A stretch of DNA of 15,196 nt from an uncultured Eubacterium sp. (GCA_934338065.1 CAKRGX010000028.1:1-15196); one strand, 5' to 3'. Shown: positions 6,192 through 14,170, numbered from the stretch's first letter. Notes: generated by a model not told the origin, from the letters alone. Numbers and translations are program-made.

Positions 6192-7186
6192 TCAACCACC
6201 TCCGCTTCTTTGTGCGTATTTTCATCCTTTTTTTCTTTTTTATTCCGTATACGGATTAACAATTTATCTGTCACCTGACAGATGCCAACCCAGATACCCT
6301 GTTTCATCAACATCATAACAAGAATCAAAATGAGTCCAAGTACCAGATTGTGTCCACCACTTACTGTAATCATACTTCTTGCTGTTTCCTGAACAATAAT
6401 CAATATAGCACCGCCAATCACCGGTCCCATTACAGTTCCACAGCCACCAACGTATGCCCCCAGTAAAATATCATTACTGATTGCTGTATCAAAGGTTGCT
6501 GTTGGTGTAATATGCATCTCATAGAGCGCATACAGCGCCCCCGCAAGTCCTGTTATCATAGCTCCAATTACCAGTGCTTTTGTCTTTGTGCGATACAGAT
6601 TAATGCCAATCATCTCTGCTGCTTCCGGCACATCACGAACTGCTTTAAAACTAAGACCTAACGGACTTTTCACCAATAAGGCAACACCGATTACTGTCAG
6701 GATTGTCAAAAGAACAATGAGCGGATACAAAAGCTCCGGTGATACAAATTTCACAAACACACCTTTGCTGGCAAATAAAAACTGACTGGATTTAAAAACA
6801 TTTAAAAATATAACACCGAGCCCAAACGTTCCAATCAAAAATGACAAGCCTTTGATTCGTAATAGTGGATAAGAAATTATCCATGCAAACAAACCAGCAA
6901 TGATAACACCAAGAATCACCAAAAGCGGCAGCGGCAGATCAATGTTATAACCTCCCGGAAGGGCAACCGCATAAGCTCCTATACCAAAAAATACAGCATG
7001 TCCAAACGATACTTCTCCGATATATCCGCCTAACAAATTCCATCCCTGACCTGCAATCAGAAACAAACAGATATATACAATAAAACTGGACAGATACGAT
7101 TGATTACTGGCATGAAAATATGCCAGATAAGCAGCCATTAAAATGGCTCCGCCAATAAGGCTGAGAATCAATTTTTTTGCTTTCAT
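6188..7186 (-). CDS. livM: ABC transporter permease, LivM-like (332 aa)
   Basis: A polytopic membrane protein of the BPD_transp_2 (LIV/HAAT permease) family. Hydrophobic segments run from residue 6 to about 310. Family landmarks are GQGWNLLGGYIGEVSFGHAVFFGIGAY split around residues 45-72, the cytoplasmic coupling segment KAVRDVPEAAEMIGIN, and GGCGTVMGPVIGG near residue 250. Together with the LivH-like partner it forms the membrane channel. The charged tail after residue 312 (Lys/Glu-rich) is cytoplasmic. The gene overlaps its neighbours by 4 bp on both sides. Nothing indicates damage. Confidence 0.9.
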   Translation of the reverse strand: MKAKKLILSLIGGAILMAAYLAYFHASNQSYLSSFIVYICLFLIAGQGWNLLGGYIGEVSFGHAVFFGIGAYAVALPGGYNIDLPLPLLVILGVIIAGLFAWIISYPLLRIKGLSFLIGTFGLGVIFLNVFKSSQFLFASKGVFVKFVSPELLYPLIVLLTILTVIGVALLVKSPLGLSFKAVRDVPEAAEMIGINLYRTKTKALVIGAMITGLAGALYALYEMHITPTATFDTAISNDILLGAYVGGCGTVMGPVIGGAILIIVQETARSMITVSGGHNLVLGLILILVMMLMKQGIWVGICQVTDKLLIRIRNKKEKKDENTHKEAEVVE

Positions 7187-8088
7187 GCAGCCTGCCCCCT
7201 CTCATTCTTTTTGCGGTAAAACAAACCATTTGGCTTAGCTACAAGAATAATTAACAAAACAATATAAATCATTGCTGTTGCCAGGTTCGGAATCCAGAAA
7301 TAAATGGTCATTGCCTGTACAATCCCCATGAGGATTCCTGCGGCCACCGCTCCTTTGAGATTTCCCATAGTTCCCAGAATTACAGCAACCCATCCCAAAA
7401 ACGTCAGATCAAACCCTTCTGCCGGACTAAGAGAGTTGGTCAATGCATAAATAACACCGGCCACAGCCGCCAACGAACTAGAAATACCAAATGTAATTGC
7501 ACAAATCCGGTTTACAGGAATTCCAGTAAGTTTTGCTGTTGTAGTATCAGAACTGCAGGCACGGATACGGATTCCCAGATTTGTCTTTTTTAATATCAAT
7601 TCCACTGCTGCAATCAACACAATAGTAAGAATAAACGCTATGATATGTACAACGGGAATCGCAATACTGCCAATATTAACAGTAGCATTTCGATAAGGAA
7701 CATTTAATGTCTTATAGGTACCGGAAAAAAGGAAATATTCAACAGCCATAATACACATACCAATTCCCCATGAAACCATAACCTGTCCTTCATAGCGTCC
7801 TTTCCATGTTTCCAGCTTCATAAATGGTTTCATAAAAATATTCTGTATCCAGTATCCGATAAGGAAAAAGAGTGGAATTAATACGATCAAGGTAATGAAC
7901 GGGTCAATCCCAAACATTCGAAATGCCTGATAACACAGATATCCTGCTAAAATTGTCAAATCACCATGCACAACCGAGCAAATCTGCAGCCTTCCTAAAA
8001 TCAGAGAACAGGAAAGTCCAAGAAGTGCATAAATGGTTCCTGTTCCAATCCCTCCTAATAACGACTGTAAAAAACCAAGAAAATTCAT
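7183..8088 (-). CDS. livH: ABC transporter permease, LivH-like (301 aa)
   Basis: The second BPD_transp_2 permease, with LivH landmarks: GIGTGTIYALLGLSCSLILG near the N-terminus, VVHGDLTILAGYL, the coupling segment GIRIRACSSDTTTAKLTGIP, and GWVAVILGTMGNLKGAVAAG near residue 240. Length and hydrophobic pattern are normal. It is the first transporter gene, 13 bp after the cyclase-family gene, with an AAAGGCGGG box 6 bases before ATG 8088. The short gap ties the transporter transcriptionally to the three upstream enzyme genes, the main reason to read transport and catabolism as one system. Confidence 0.9.
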   Translation of the reverse strand: MNFLGFLQSLLGGIGTGTIYALLGLSCSLILGRLQICSVVHGDLTILAGYLCYQAFRMFGIDPFITLIVLIPLFFLIGYWIQNIFMKPFMKLETWKGRYEGQVMVSWGIGMCIMAVEYFLFSGTYKTLNVPYRNATVNIGSIAIPVVHIIAFILTIVLIAAVELILKKTNLGIRIRACSSDTTTAKLTGIPVNRICAITFGISSSLAAVAGVIYALTNSLSPAEGFDLTFLGWVAVILGTMGNLKGAVAAGILMGIVQAMTIYFWIPNLATAMIYIVLLIILVAKPNGLFYRKKNERGQAA

Positions 8089-8101
8089 AAAAATCCCGCC
8101 T

Positions 8102-8818
8102 TTACTTTTCTACTAATGCAACTGCGCGTACCGGAGAACCACTGCCATCACGAATTCTAAGTGGCAATCCCATATAAAAGAATCTTTTTCCTGCAACAAG
8201 ATCTAGATTTCTCAAATTTTCTGTGTTGGTCATACCATATTTTCCACATACCAGATGACCGGAAAAATCAAGATCATCTGGTGTCTGATCAATGGCAGAG
8301 GAATCAACACCAATATTGACAACACCTTTTTTGGCAAGCCACTCTGCAGCCTCATATGAAAGACCGGTATAATAATTCTGATATCCCTCGATATCACCTT
8401 TTGCATAGGTACGATTATAATGCCCTGTATACATCAGGAAAATATCGCCTTTTTCCACTGTCAATCCTGCCTTTTCAACCGCTTCCTCCAAATCCTTTGC
8501 TTCAATATAATCCGGATAGCGGATGTGTGTGAGATCAACACAAATCGCACTTCCATAAAACAGTTTCATGTCCATCTTATCGATGGTCGGTCCTTCTGGA
8601 TTGTACTCCCATACAGCATCTGAATGTGTAGGTCCATGTTCGCTGATCAAAAGATTACGCGCACTGAATCCGAGAGTTTTGGAACCTGTCTGCTTCATAT
8701 TTTCCTCATGGGTCTGGTTTGTCATAATAAAGGTTTTCTGATGCATACCAAATACCGGCATCCCCTGATAAATTTCCTGTGACAAATCAATCAATTCATA
8801 CTTTTCGTTGTAATTCAT
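8102..8818 (-). CDS. Cyclase-family (kynurenine formamidase-like) metal hydrolase (238 aa)
   Basis: This belongs to the Cyclase family (PF04199), which includes bacterial kynurenine formamidase and isatin hydrolase, metal enzymes that open or hydrolyse amides and lactams. Family marks are IDLSQEIYQGMPVF (10-23), the DLTHI strand, GDIFLMYTGH, GVVNIGVDSSAID, and the C-terminal GSGSPVRAVAL. The usual metal motif HxGTHxDxPxH appears as HGPTHSDAVWE (61-71). His61, His65 and Asp67 are kept, but Pro63 replaces Gly, Val69 replaces Pro, and Glu71 replaces the last His, which takes part in catalysis in kynurenine formamidases. Kynurenine itself is therefore an unlikely substrate, and nothing nearby points to tryptophan breakdown. 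An AGGAGA box overlaps the stop of the upstream amidohydrolase gene. Confidence 0.85.
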   Translation of the reverse strand: MNYNEKYELIDLSQEIYQGMPVFGMHQKTFIMTNQTHEENMKQTGSKTLGFSARNLLISEHGPTHSDAVWEYNPEGPTIDKMDMKLFYGSAICVDLTHIRYPDYIEAKDLEEAVEKAGLTVEKGDIFLMYTGHYNRTYAKGDIEGYQNYYTGLSYEAAEWLAKKGVVNIGVDSSAIDQTPDDLDFSGHLVCGKYGMTNTENLRNLDLVAGKRFFYMGLPLRIRDGSGSPVRAVALVEK

Positions 8819-8830
8819 AAAATCACTCTC

Positions 8831-10651
8831 CTATTCTTCTGCAATTGTTGGTATTACGCAGTAATTATTGGCATCTACAAGTCCTTTATCTGTAATCTTC
8901 CATTTTGGACTGGTCGTCAGAGCCAGAAATGCCAGATGCATAAATGGTGCATGCGCCTCACAATGTAATTCTTCTTTTGCCATCTTTGTAATTGCATCCA
9001 TCTGCTCTGTAAGTTCTGCAGCACTCAGCTCATCGGTCATAAGACCCGCTATTCGCAGAGGAAGATCACCAATTACCTTGCCATCTTTTGCAAGAGCAAC
9101 TCCTCCCTGCATTTCAATCACATGGTTAACCGCCACAGCCATATCCTCATAATTTGTACCCATCACAATGATATTATGCGTATCATGAGCGACACTTTCA
9201 GCAAATGCACCCTGTTTCATTTTGAAGCCCTTTACAAAACTTGCACCGATGTCACTCTGACCATGCCTTCCTACATTGGCAATTGGAAGAAGATCGTTTT
9301 CTATATCTGGTTTTACATAACCATCTTCCGCTTTCATATCTTCTACAAATGCATCCGTCAGATTCTGATCCAGAATCAATCCGATACAGTTTACTTTCAA
9401 ATCTGACTTATCGCATTTGACCATCAAATCTTCCGGTTTGACCGGTTTGCGTTTAACGGAATGCTTTACAATATCCGGATATTGATAAGCCGGGAGCGGA
9501 AGCAGCAGCTGTCGGTCTTTTGCTGCAAGCTCACCAGACAAAAATACTTCTGACACATTCATGTCAGCAAGTTCTCCTTCCACGACTGCAATATCTGCCA
9601 ATTTACCAGGTGCCAGCACACCAAGTTCTGACAATCCAAGCCATGTTGCCGGATTAATCGTAGCCATCTGGATTGCCTCGGCCGGGTCTACACCCTCTTT
9701 TATTGTGCGGCGGATAATATCATTCATATGACCTTTTGTCGCAATGTCACCTGCCAGCATATCATCGGTTGCCAATATTGCACGTCGAGAGTCCAGCCCC
9801 TCTTCCGTAATTGCACGAATACATTCCGGCATATTCCTCTGCGTGGAACCTTCCCTCATAAGCATATAGACACCATACCGAAGTTTTTCTACTGCTTCTT
9901 CCTTTGTCGTAGTCTCATGACACGAAACATCTGTTCCGCCGCAAATAATATGAGCCGCTAATTCATTACCAAATAGCTCAGGTGCATTTCCATCGACTTC
10001 TTTTCCGATTGACCTCGCATATACAGAAGATACAATAGTGTCACGGATTACCGGATAATTGTGCTCATATACAAACCGAATTGCACTCACTCCCTGTGTC
10101 TCTCCTACACCAGATACGGATGGATAGGATAACATCTCCGGAATATCTTTCGATGTCACATCATAACCGGCTGTTTCAAGTCCCGGTGAATCCGGCGTAA
10201 GTGCAGGCACACGACAAAATACATGCTGCGGCATGAGTGAAGCTTCTTTTGCCATTTCTTTAATTCCGACCGGACCGAGTACATTTCCAATCTCATGCGG
10301 ATCAGAAATCAAACAAGTCGTACCTGTCGGTATTGATAACCTTGAAAACTCAGTCATGGTAAGCATCGCACTTTCAAAATGCATATGGCAGTCAACAAAA
10401 CCAGGCATTACATACTTACCAGTCATATCATATACTGTTGTATCAGGTCCGGTCAGAGCCTCACAGTCTCCCACCATCAGAATATATTTTCCGGAAATAG
10501 CCACATCTGCAGGATAAATCTCCCTTGTTATTACATTGACGACATTTCCGCCTTTTAGAATGATATCTGCATACTGTTTTCCACTCATCAGCACATCAAC
10601 GAGGTGCTGTCTTTCTGATACTAATTTCAAACTATCCACTGACATACTCAT
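8831..10651 (-). CDS. Adenine deaminase-like amidohydrolase (606 aa)
   Basis: The length and layout match bacterial adenine deaminase (Ade). There is an N-terminal beta-sandwich part, a TIM-barrel amidohydrolase domain from about residue 80, and the Ade-specific C-terminal domain (AHDTHNIIVMGTN, DLPLRIAGLM, HAPFMHLAFLAL). Metal and catalytic positions seen: His89/His91 (DCHMH), DPHEIGNV (117-124), Glu184 (GVGE), His245 (SCHE) and Asp296/297 (TDD). Where Ade enzymes usually have the barrel strand-5 His in a DGH motif, this protein has Asn222 (DGNAPEL); the conserved PGLSG-type segment after it is also changed. True Ade makes hypoxanthine and ammonia from adenine; this copy may act on a related amino-heterocycle. 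An AGGAGG box lies 5 bases before ATG 10651. Family placement is certain, adenine as substrate is not. Confidence 0.82.
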   Translation of the reverse strand: MSMSVDSLKLVSERQHLVDVLMSGKQYADIILKGGNVVNVITREIYPADVAISGKYILMVGDCEALTGPDTTVYDMTGKYVMPGFVDCHMHFESAMLTMTEFSRLSIPTGTTCLISDPHEIGNVLGPVGIKEMAKEASLMPQHVFCRVPALTPDSPGLETAGYDVTSKDIPEMLSYPSVSGVGETQGVSAIRFVYEHNYPVIRDTIVSSVYARSIGKEVDGNAPELFGNELAAHIICGGTDVSCHETTTKEEAVEKLRYGVYMLMREGSTQRNMPECIRAITEEGLDSRRAILATDDMLAGDIATKGHMNDIIRRTIKEGVDPAEAIQMATINPATWLGLSELGVLAPGKLADIAVVEGELADMNVSEVFLSGELAAKDRQLLLPLPAYQYPDIVKHSVKRKPVKPEDLMVKCDKSDLKVNCIGLILDQNLTDAFVEDMKAEDGYVKPDIENDLLPIANVGRHGQSDIGASFVKGFKMKQGAFAESVAHDTHNIIVMGTNYEDMAVAVNHVIEMQGGVALAKDGKVIGDLPLRIAGLMTDELSAAELTEQMDAITKMAKEELHCEAHAPFMHLAFLALTTSPKWKITDKGLVDANNYCVIPTIAEE

Positions 10652-10660
10652 AGAAACCTC

Positions 10661-11275
10661 CTATTCTTCCAATTCACATACCTGCAGTTCCAAAGGTGTT
10701 ACTTTCATTCCGTTTACCGGTACAAAATCCTGTGAACATGCCGATACACAACAAACAACATCTTTCAATGCTTTAAGTACAACATAATCACCCGCCTTTG
10801 ATAATGGGTCCTCAATAACATAATCGCCATTCTCATCCATATGGTTATTCATAAACCAGTTAATCGGATCTGGTATCTCATTGCGGATAATGCCAAAACT
10901 CTTTAAGGCACCAATCAGGTTATCTTTGCAGTTCGGATGATCTTCAACTCCAAAATCTACTTTATAACGATAATAATCACAAGCCGGGAAAAAGAAATCA
11001 TGTTTTCCTACTGTATCCTCTGTAAACTGCATCAAGTGATCACGGTAATTACTATAAAGAAAATCTCCAATCTTTAACCGAATACTGCTTAATGACGATC
11101 TCATATGCACCGTTGATACATACTCACTCAAATCATTTTCATTAAAACAGATAAAATCACCAACCTGTTTTCCTTCAACATCCACAATCTTTAAAAACTG
11201 TCCTGCCTTCACTCTGACTCCACGTCCTTCGTAAGGTGGGATAAAAACCTTTTCCTTTACAATATAATTTGCCAT
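10661..11275 (-). CDS. DUF1989 (urea carboxylase-associated family) protein (204 aa)
   Basis: The protein shows the DUF1989 landmarks in order: GKQVGDFICF, STVHMRSS, KHDFFFPACD (His92, Asp93, Cys99), EDHPNCKDNL (His113, Cys116), PDPINWFMN, SKAGDYVVLKAL, and SACSQDFVPVNG (Cys180, Asp183). The family includes the paired subunits of carboxyguanidine deiminase (CgdA/CgdB) and the 'urea carboxylase-associated' proteins, so hydrolysis of a C-N bond in a guanidine, urea or amidine-like compound is plausible. Only one copy is present, and no urea or guanidine carboxylase lies in the window. It is the first gene of the main operon, 9 bp before the amidohydrolase gene, with AGAAGGG 6 bases before ATG 11275. 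Its reaction here is unknown. Confidence 0.82.
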   Translation of the reverse strand: MANYIVKEKVFIPPYEGRGVRVKAGQFLKIVDVEGKQVGDFICFNENDLSEYVSTVHMRSSLSSIRLKIGDFLYSNYRDHLMQFTEDTVGKHDFFFPACDYYRYKVDFGVEDHPNCKDNLIGALKSFGIIRNEIPDPINWFMNNHMDENGDYVIEDPLSKAGDYVVLKALKDVVCCVSACSQDFVPVNGMKVTPLELQVCELEE

Positions 11276-11300
11276 ACATAACCCTTCTTTCTATTTTTTG

Positions 11301-11346
11301 AAAAATAAAAAGAGTCCACTCGCTTTCTTGCGATTATGACTCCTTT
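11301..11346 (-). terminator. Terminator after the M20 gene
   Basis: On the minus strand, AAAGGAGTC (11338-11346) pairs with GACTCTTTT (11308-11316) with one G-U pair. An inner TCGC/GCGA stem closes a loop of AAGAAA, and a T-rich tail TTTTTATTTTT follows. The stem starts 1 base after the M20 stop codon. It lies ahead of the DUF1989 operon, with only about 30 bases left for any promoter before that start. Confidence 0.75.
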
Positions 11347-11347
11347 G

Positions 11348-12475
11348 TCAACAATACTGATTCATATACTCTAAATATTTTTCCGCCACTTTTTCTAATT
11401 GAACTCGTGTTACATATTCATCCACATTGTGCATCTTTTTCATTCTGCCCGGTCCACAGATTACGAACTCACCATCGTTTTTTCTTAACAGCTCTGCCAA
11501 ATCCGTATAATAAGGAATCCCCTTCGGATGCTCTGCCGTTTCATAAAGGGACAGCCACTTTTTAACAAGGGGTACATCCGTCCGTTCCTCCAATACCATT
11601 TTTTCATTTTTTATTTCATAGGCTATCCTCACCTGGTACTGTGCCTCAAACGACTCCTGAATCTGTTTCAGACATGTTTTAATCTGATCGTGATTCGATG
11701 AAGCAACAGTTCTTACATCAAGTACTGCCTGTGCTGATCCGGGAATGATATTGCTTTTAAATCCTCCTTGAAAAATCGTTGTACTGATAGATGCCTTCCC
11801 CAGCAGTTTTGATTCTTCCAAACATGGGAGGGATTTTTTAATCCATTCAATGGCTTTCCAAAGATACTCGTTGCCATTTTTTGCTTCCTCCGGCATCGCC
11901 CCATGCGCCTGCCGTCCTGCAATCTTAAGCAAAATCCACAACACACCTTTTTCTGCTATCACGACCTTTCCATCTGTCGGTTCACTGAGAAGTATTTCTT
12001 TCACATCATCCATCCAGCTGCATTTTGCAACCCTTTTCGCTCCCATACATCCGCTCTCTTCATCAGCAGTAAATACAAAGCGCAGTGTCTTTTTGGGTGT
12101 CTTTTTCATCTTAAGTACTGTATCAAGTACTGTCAGCATAATTGCAACACCACTCTTCATATCAGATGAACCAAGACCATATATACGGTCACCATCTTCT
12201 GTTGCATGAACCGGCTTATATTTCCACGCTGTTTCATCACCACATGGCACCGTATCAATGTGACCTAAGAACATTACGCTCTCACTACTTTCACCCGGTA
12301 TGGATACGGCCAAAGAAGCACGTCCTTCACCATGATCAAAGATTTCATATTGACTTTCGTTTAATGTCATTCTTTTAATGATATATCGGACTATCACATC
12401 TTCTTTTCCCGGTGGATTCTGTGTGTCAATCTCCAGCAATTCTCTCAGAAAAATTTCTGGCTTTTTTCCTGTCAC
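11348..12475 (-). CDS. M20-family metallopeptidase, ArgE/DapE/CPG2-like (375 aa)
   Basis: A zinc-dependent amidohydrolase with all M20 active-site residues: His72/Asp74 (GHIDTVP), Asp105 (GLGSSDMKSG), Glu139/Glu140 (TADEESG), Glu165 (SEPTDG) and His349 (KKMHNVDEY). The dimerisation domain begins near residue 185 (KIAGRQAHGAMPEEAKNG). Members remove acyl, succinyl or carbamoyl-type groups from amino acids or cleave small peptides; which applies here is not visible. The frame is open to ATG 12559, but the GTG at 12475 is preferred. It has AGGTGG 4 bases upstream, gives the normal family N-terminus, and the upstream ATG lies before the likely transcription start. The gene sits between its own promoter and terminator, next to pucR and the enzyme operon, so a shared pathway is likely but unproven. 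Confidence 0.85.
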   Translation of the reverse strand: MTGKKPEIFLRELLEIDTQNPPGKEDVIVRYIIKRMTLNESQYEIFDHGEGRASLAVSIPGESSESVMFLGHIDTVPCGDETAWKYKPVHATEDGDRIYGLGSSDMKSGVAIMLTVLDTVLKMKKTPKKTLRFVFTADEESGCMGAKRVAKCSWMDDVKEILLSEPTDGKVVIAEKGVLWILLKIAGRQAHGAMPEEAKNGNEYLWKAIEWIKKSLPCLEESKLLGKASISTTIFQGGFKSNIIPGSAQAVLDVRTVASSNHDQIKTCLKQIQESFEAQYQVRIAYEIKNEKMVLEERTDVPLVKKWLSLYETAEHPKGIPYYTDLAELLRKNDGEFVICGPGRMKKMHNVDEYVTRVQLEKVAEKYLEYMNQYC

Positions 12476-12514
12476 TTTACCACCTGATTTCTTTGTTTTG
12501 TTTTTACAATGCGA

Positions 12515-12543
12515 ATTATAGCAAACAAAAACCAGCGGTACAA
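12515..12543 (-). promoter_or_regulatory. Extended -10 promoter of the M20 gene
   Basis: On the minus strand TTGTAC (12538-12543) and TATAAT (12515-12520) are 17 bases apart. The -10 is perfect and preceded by TGC, an extended -10 element, which can compensate for the weak -35. The start site would be near 12508, leaving a leader of about 33 bases before GTG 12475. The -35 lies inside the pucR terminator stem. Confidence 0.7.
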
Positions 12544-12555
12544 TATACCGCTGGT
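12524..12555 (-). terminator. Rho-independent terminator of the TRIC-pucR unit
   Basis: ACCAGCGGTA (12546-12555 in minus sense) and TACCGCTGGT (12531-12540) form a perfect 10-bp stem with a 5-base loop. The T-rich tail TTTTTGTTTGC follows. It lies about 40 bp after the pucR stop and overlaps the M20 promoter. Confidence 0.85.
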
Positions 12556-12595
12556 ACACTTCTGTTATTGAGAATCTGTCTCATCTGTACAATCT

Positions 12596-14164
12596 TTATA
12601 TATCGTTTACAATTTTAGACTTTATTGCAAATTCTACTTCCAGTCTCTCCTCCATATTGTCAAGCGATACCCCCATGACTTCCTGTATCTTATGATAACG
12701 GTTTTTCATCGTATTATAATGGATGTATAATTGCTCCGACGCCTCCCGCAAATTCCAGTTACACTCAACAAGCATATTCAGCGTATCAAACAGTTCACCA
12801 TGATTTTCAAAATCAAATTGTTCTACTCTACCCAATTTATCCTGAAAGAAATTTTTTACTGCAGGGTTTCCCTTTAACTGATCCAATAAGCGGTAAAAAC
12901 CAAGCTGGTTGTAAAAATAAGAAGTATTTTCCCAGCCAAGTCTGCGCCCCATAACAAGAGCGGTTTTTGCCTCACGAAAACTCCGGTATGCCATTCCTAT
13001 CTCATCGGCAAGTCCACCAATTGCAAAAGACAGCGTAAATCCTTCCTTTGTATAAATTCTTTCATTAATTCCTGCTAACTGTTTCTGTATTTCTTTATGA
13101 CTTTTTCCCTCGTCCCACAATAAAAAAACAACCCGGTCAGTAAATGTTGTATAAATCGTTTTTTTAAACGACATCCTTACTTCTGCTGCCACCTTCCGCA
13201 AAAGCTGTCTGGAAAGTTCATTGACAGCTGCCCGGTTCGTCCCCGTCCCTTCTATTTTCTCATAATTTTTCTTGAAATGATCGACATCTGCTATCATAGC
13301 CCGAACATGTCCCTCAAAACTCCAGCCAAAAAGTTTTCCTCTCTCCCTAAGTTCATCCTGATTATTAATATTATTATAGATAATATCCAGGACAAGGTTA
13401 TCTCTGTACTTTCTCTCAATCTCATCATTCGAAATTTCGCGCTGTATTTCCAATTTAATAATTGTTGACGCATGCTCTATCGCAATCAAATCATATTCAT
13501 TTGCCTTATATTTTGTCTCATTGACAACAAGATAGCCATATGTCTTCCTTGTGACAGTAATTGGAAAACACGGATATCTGCTCATATAATTTTCCATGTT
13601 AATTTCCATCTCATCATTCGAACAAAAAACTCTTTGTTTGATATTATCAACAAAAGCAACTTCTTGCCCAATAAGATCACTGAGATATTCCAAAACCTTT
13701 CCTATTCCTTCCTGCCTGATTGCAATATTTGTAAAAATGCAGTGTATTTTTTCCGACTTTTTTATGATTTCCAACTGTCTGGAGTTTGCTTTTGTCAGAA
13801 CCGGAGTAATAACATCAACAAAAGCAAATGAAAATGGCATATACACAAGGGGAAATGAAAGTTCATCCGCCTTTGCACGTACTTCGTCCGGCATGTCATC
13901 AATAAAACGGCCTAATTTAATAAATAGCGCCGCTGCACCATTCTTTGCTATTTTCTCAACCAATTCAAGCAGATACGCCGTATTATCTTTGAAAATATAC
14001 CCGGATGTCAAAAGGATTTCTCCTCCCTGAAGCCAGTTATAAATATCCGGTGCATCGATTACACTGACCGATGATACTTCTCTGTTTAATCCTCGATTCC
14101 CACATATTACGCGAAATTCCTCAAATCCCTCTGTATGCAGGATCTGGTTTACTGTCAATTTCAT
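12596..14164 (-). CDS. PucR-family transcriptional regulator (522 aa)
   Basis: Domain order is that of PucR/CdaR regulators. The N-terminal PucR sensor domain covers about residues 4-125 (VNQILHTEGF, VSVIDAPDIYNWLQGGEILLT split over 33-55). A middle GGDEF-like CdaR domain covers about 280-400 (AMIADVDHFKKNYEK; FTDRVVFLLWDEG). A C-terminal HTH_30 domain covers about 467-500 (NLREASEQLYIHYNTMKNRYHKI). B. subtilis PucR controls purine catabolism; relatives control allantoin, proline or GABA use. Given the adjacent amidohydrolase and transporter genes, it is the likely regulator of this cluster. It starts 6 bp after the TRIC stop with only a weak AAGTGA box, so translation is probably coupled. 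Length is normal; the ligand is unknown. Confidence 0.87.
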   Translation of the reverse strand: MKLTVNQILHTEGFEEFRVICGNRGLNREVSSVSVIDAPDIYNWLQGGEILLTSGYIFKDNTAYLLELVEKIAKNGAAALFIKLGRFIDDMPDEVRAKADELSFPLVYMPFSFAFVDVITPVLTKANSRQLEIIKKSEKIHCIFTNIAIRQEGIGKVLEYLSDLIGQEVAFVDNIKQRVFCSNDEMEINMENYMSRYPCFPITVTRKTYGYLVVNETKYKANEYDLIAIEHASTIIKLEIQREISNDEIERKYRDNLVLDIIYNNINNQDELRERGKLFGWSFEGHVRAMIADVDHFKKNYEKIEGTGTNRAAVNELSRQLLRKVAAEVRMSFKKTIYTTFTDRVVFLLWDEGKSHKEIQKQLAGINERIYTKEGFTLSFAIGGLADEIGMAYRSFREAKTALVMGRRLGWENTSYFYNQLGFYRLLDQLKGNPAVKNFFQDKLGRVEQFDFENHGELFDTLNMLVECNWNLREASEQLYIHYNTMKNRYHKIQEVMGVSLDNMEERLEVEFAIKSKIVNDI

Positions 14165-14170
14165 ACAAAA

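Noticed and set aside
3370..8088. Calling the importer a branched-chain amino acid transporter
   Set aside because: The family covers many solutes, and the operon context points to a nitrogen heterocycle or amide; the liv symbols mark only subunit type.
8831..11275. Assignment to the known anaerobic uric acid/purine cluster or a guanidine carboxylase cluster
   Set aside because: None of the other typical genes (selenium-dependent hydroxylases, ring-opening hydrolases, carbamoyl transferase, urea or guanidine carboxylase) is present in the window.
11345..11350. Perfect TTGACA as -35 of the main operon
   Set aside because: No -10-like hexamer lies 15-19 bases downstream; the sequence is part of the M20 stop codon region and terminator base.
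12476..12559. Longer M20 frame starting at ATG 12559
   Set aside because: The first 28 codons cover the pucR terminator and the M20 promoter, do not resemble the family N-terminus, and the GTG at 12475 has a good ribosome-binding site.
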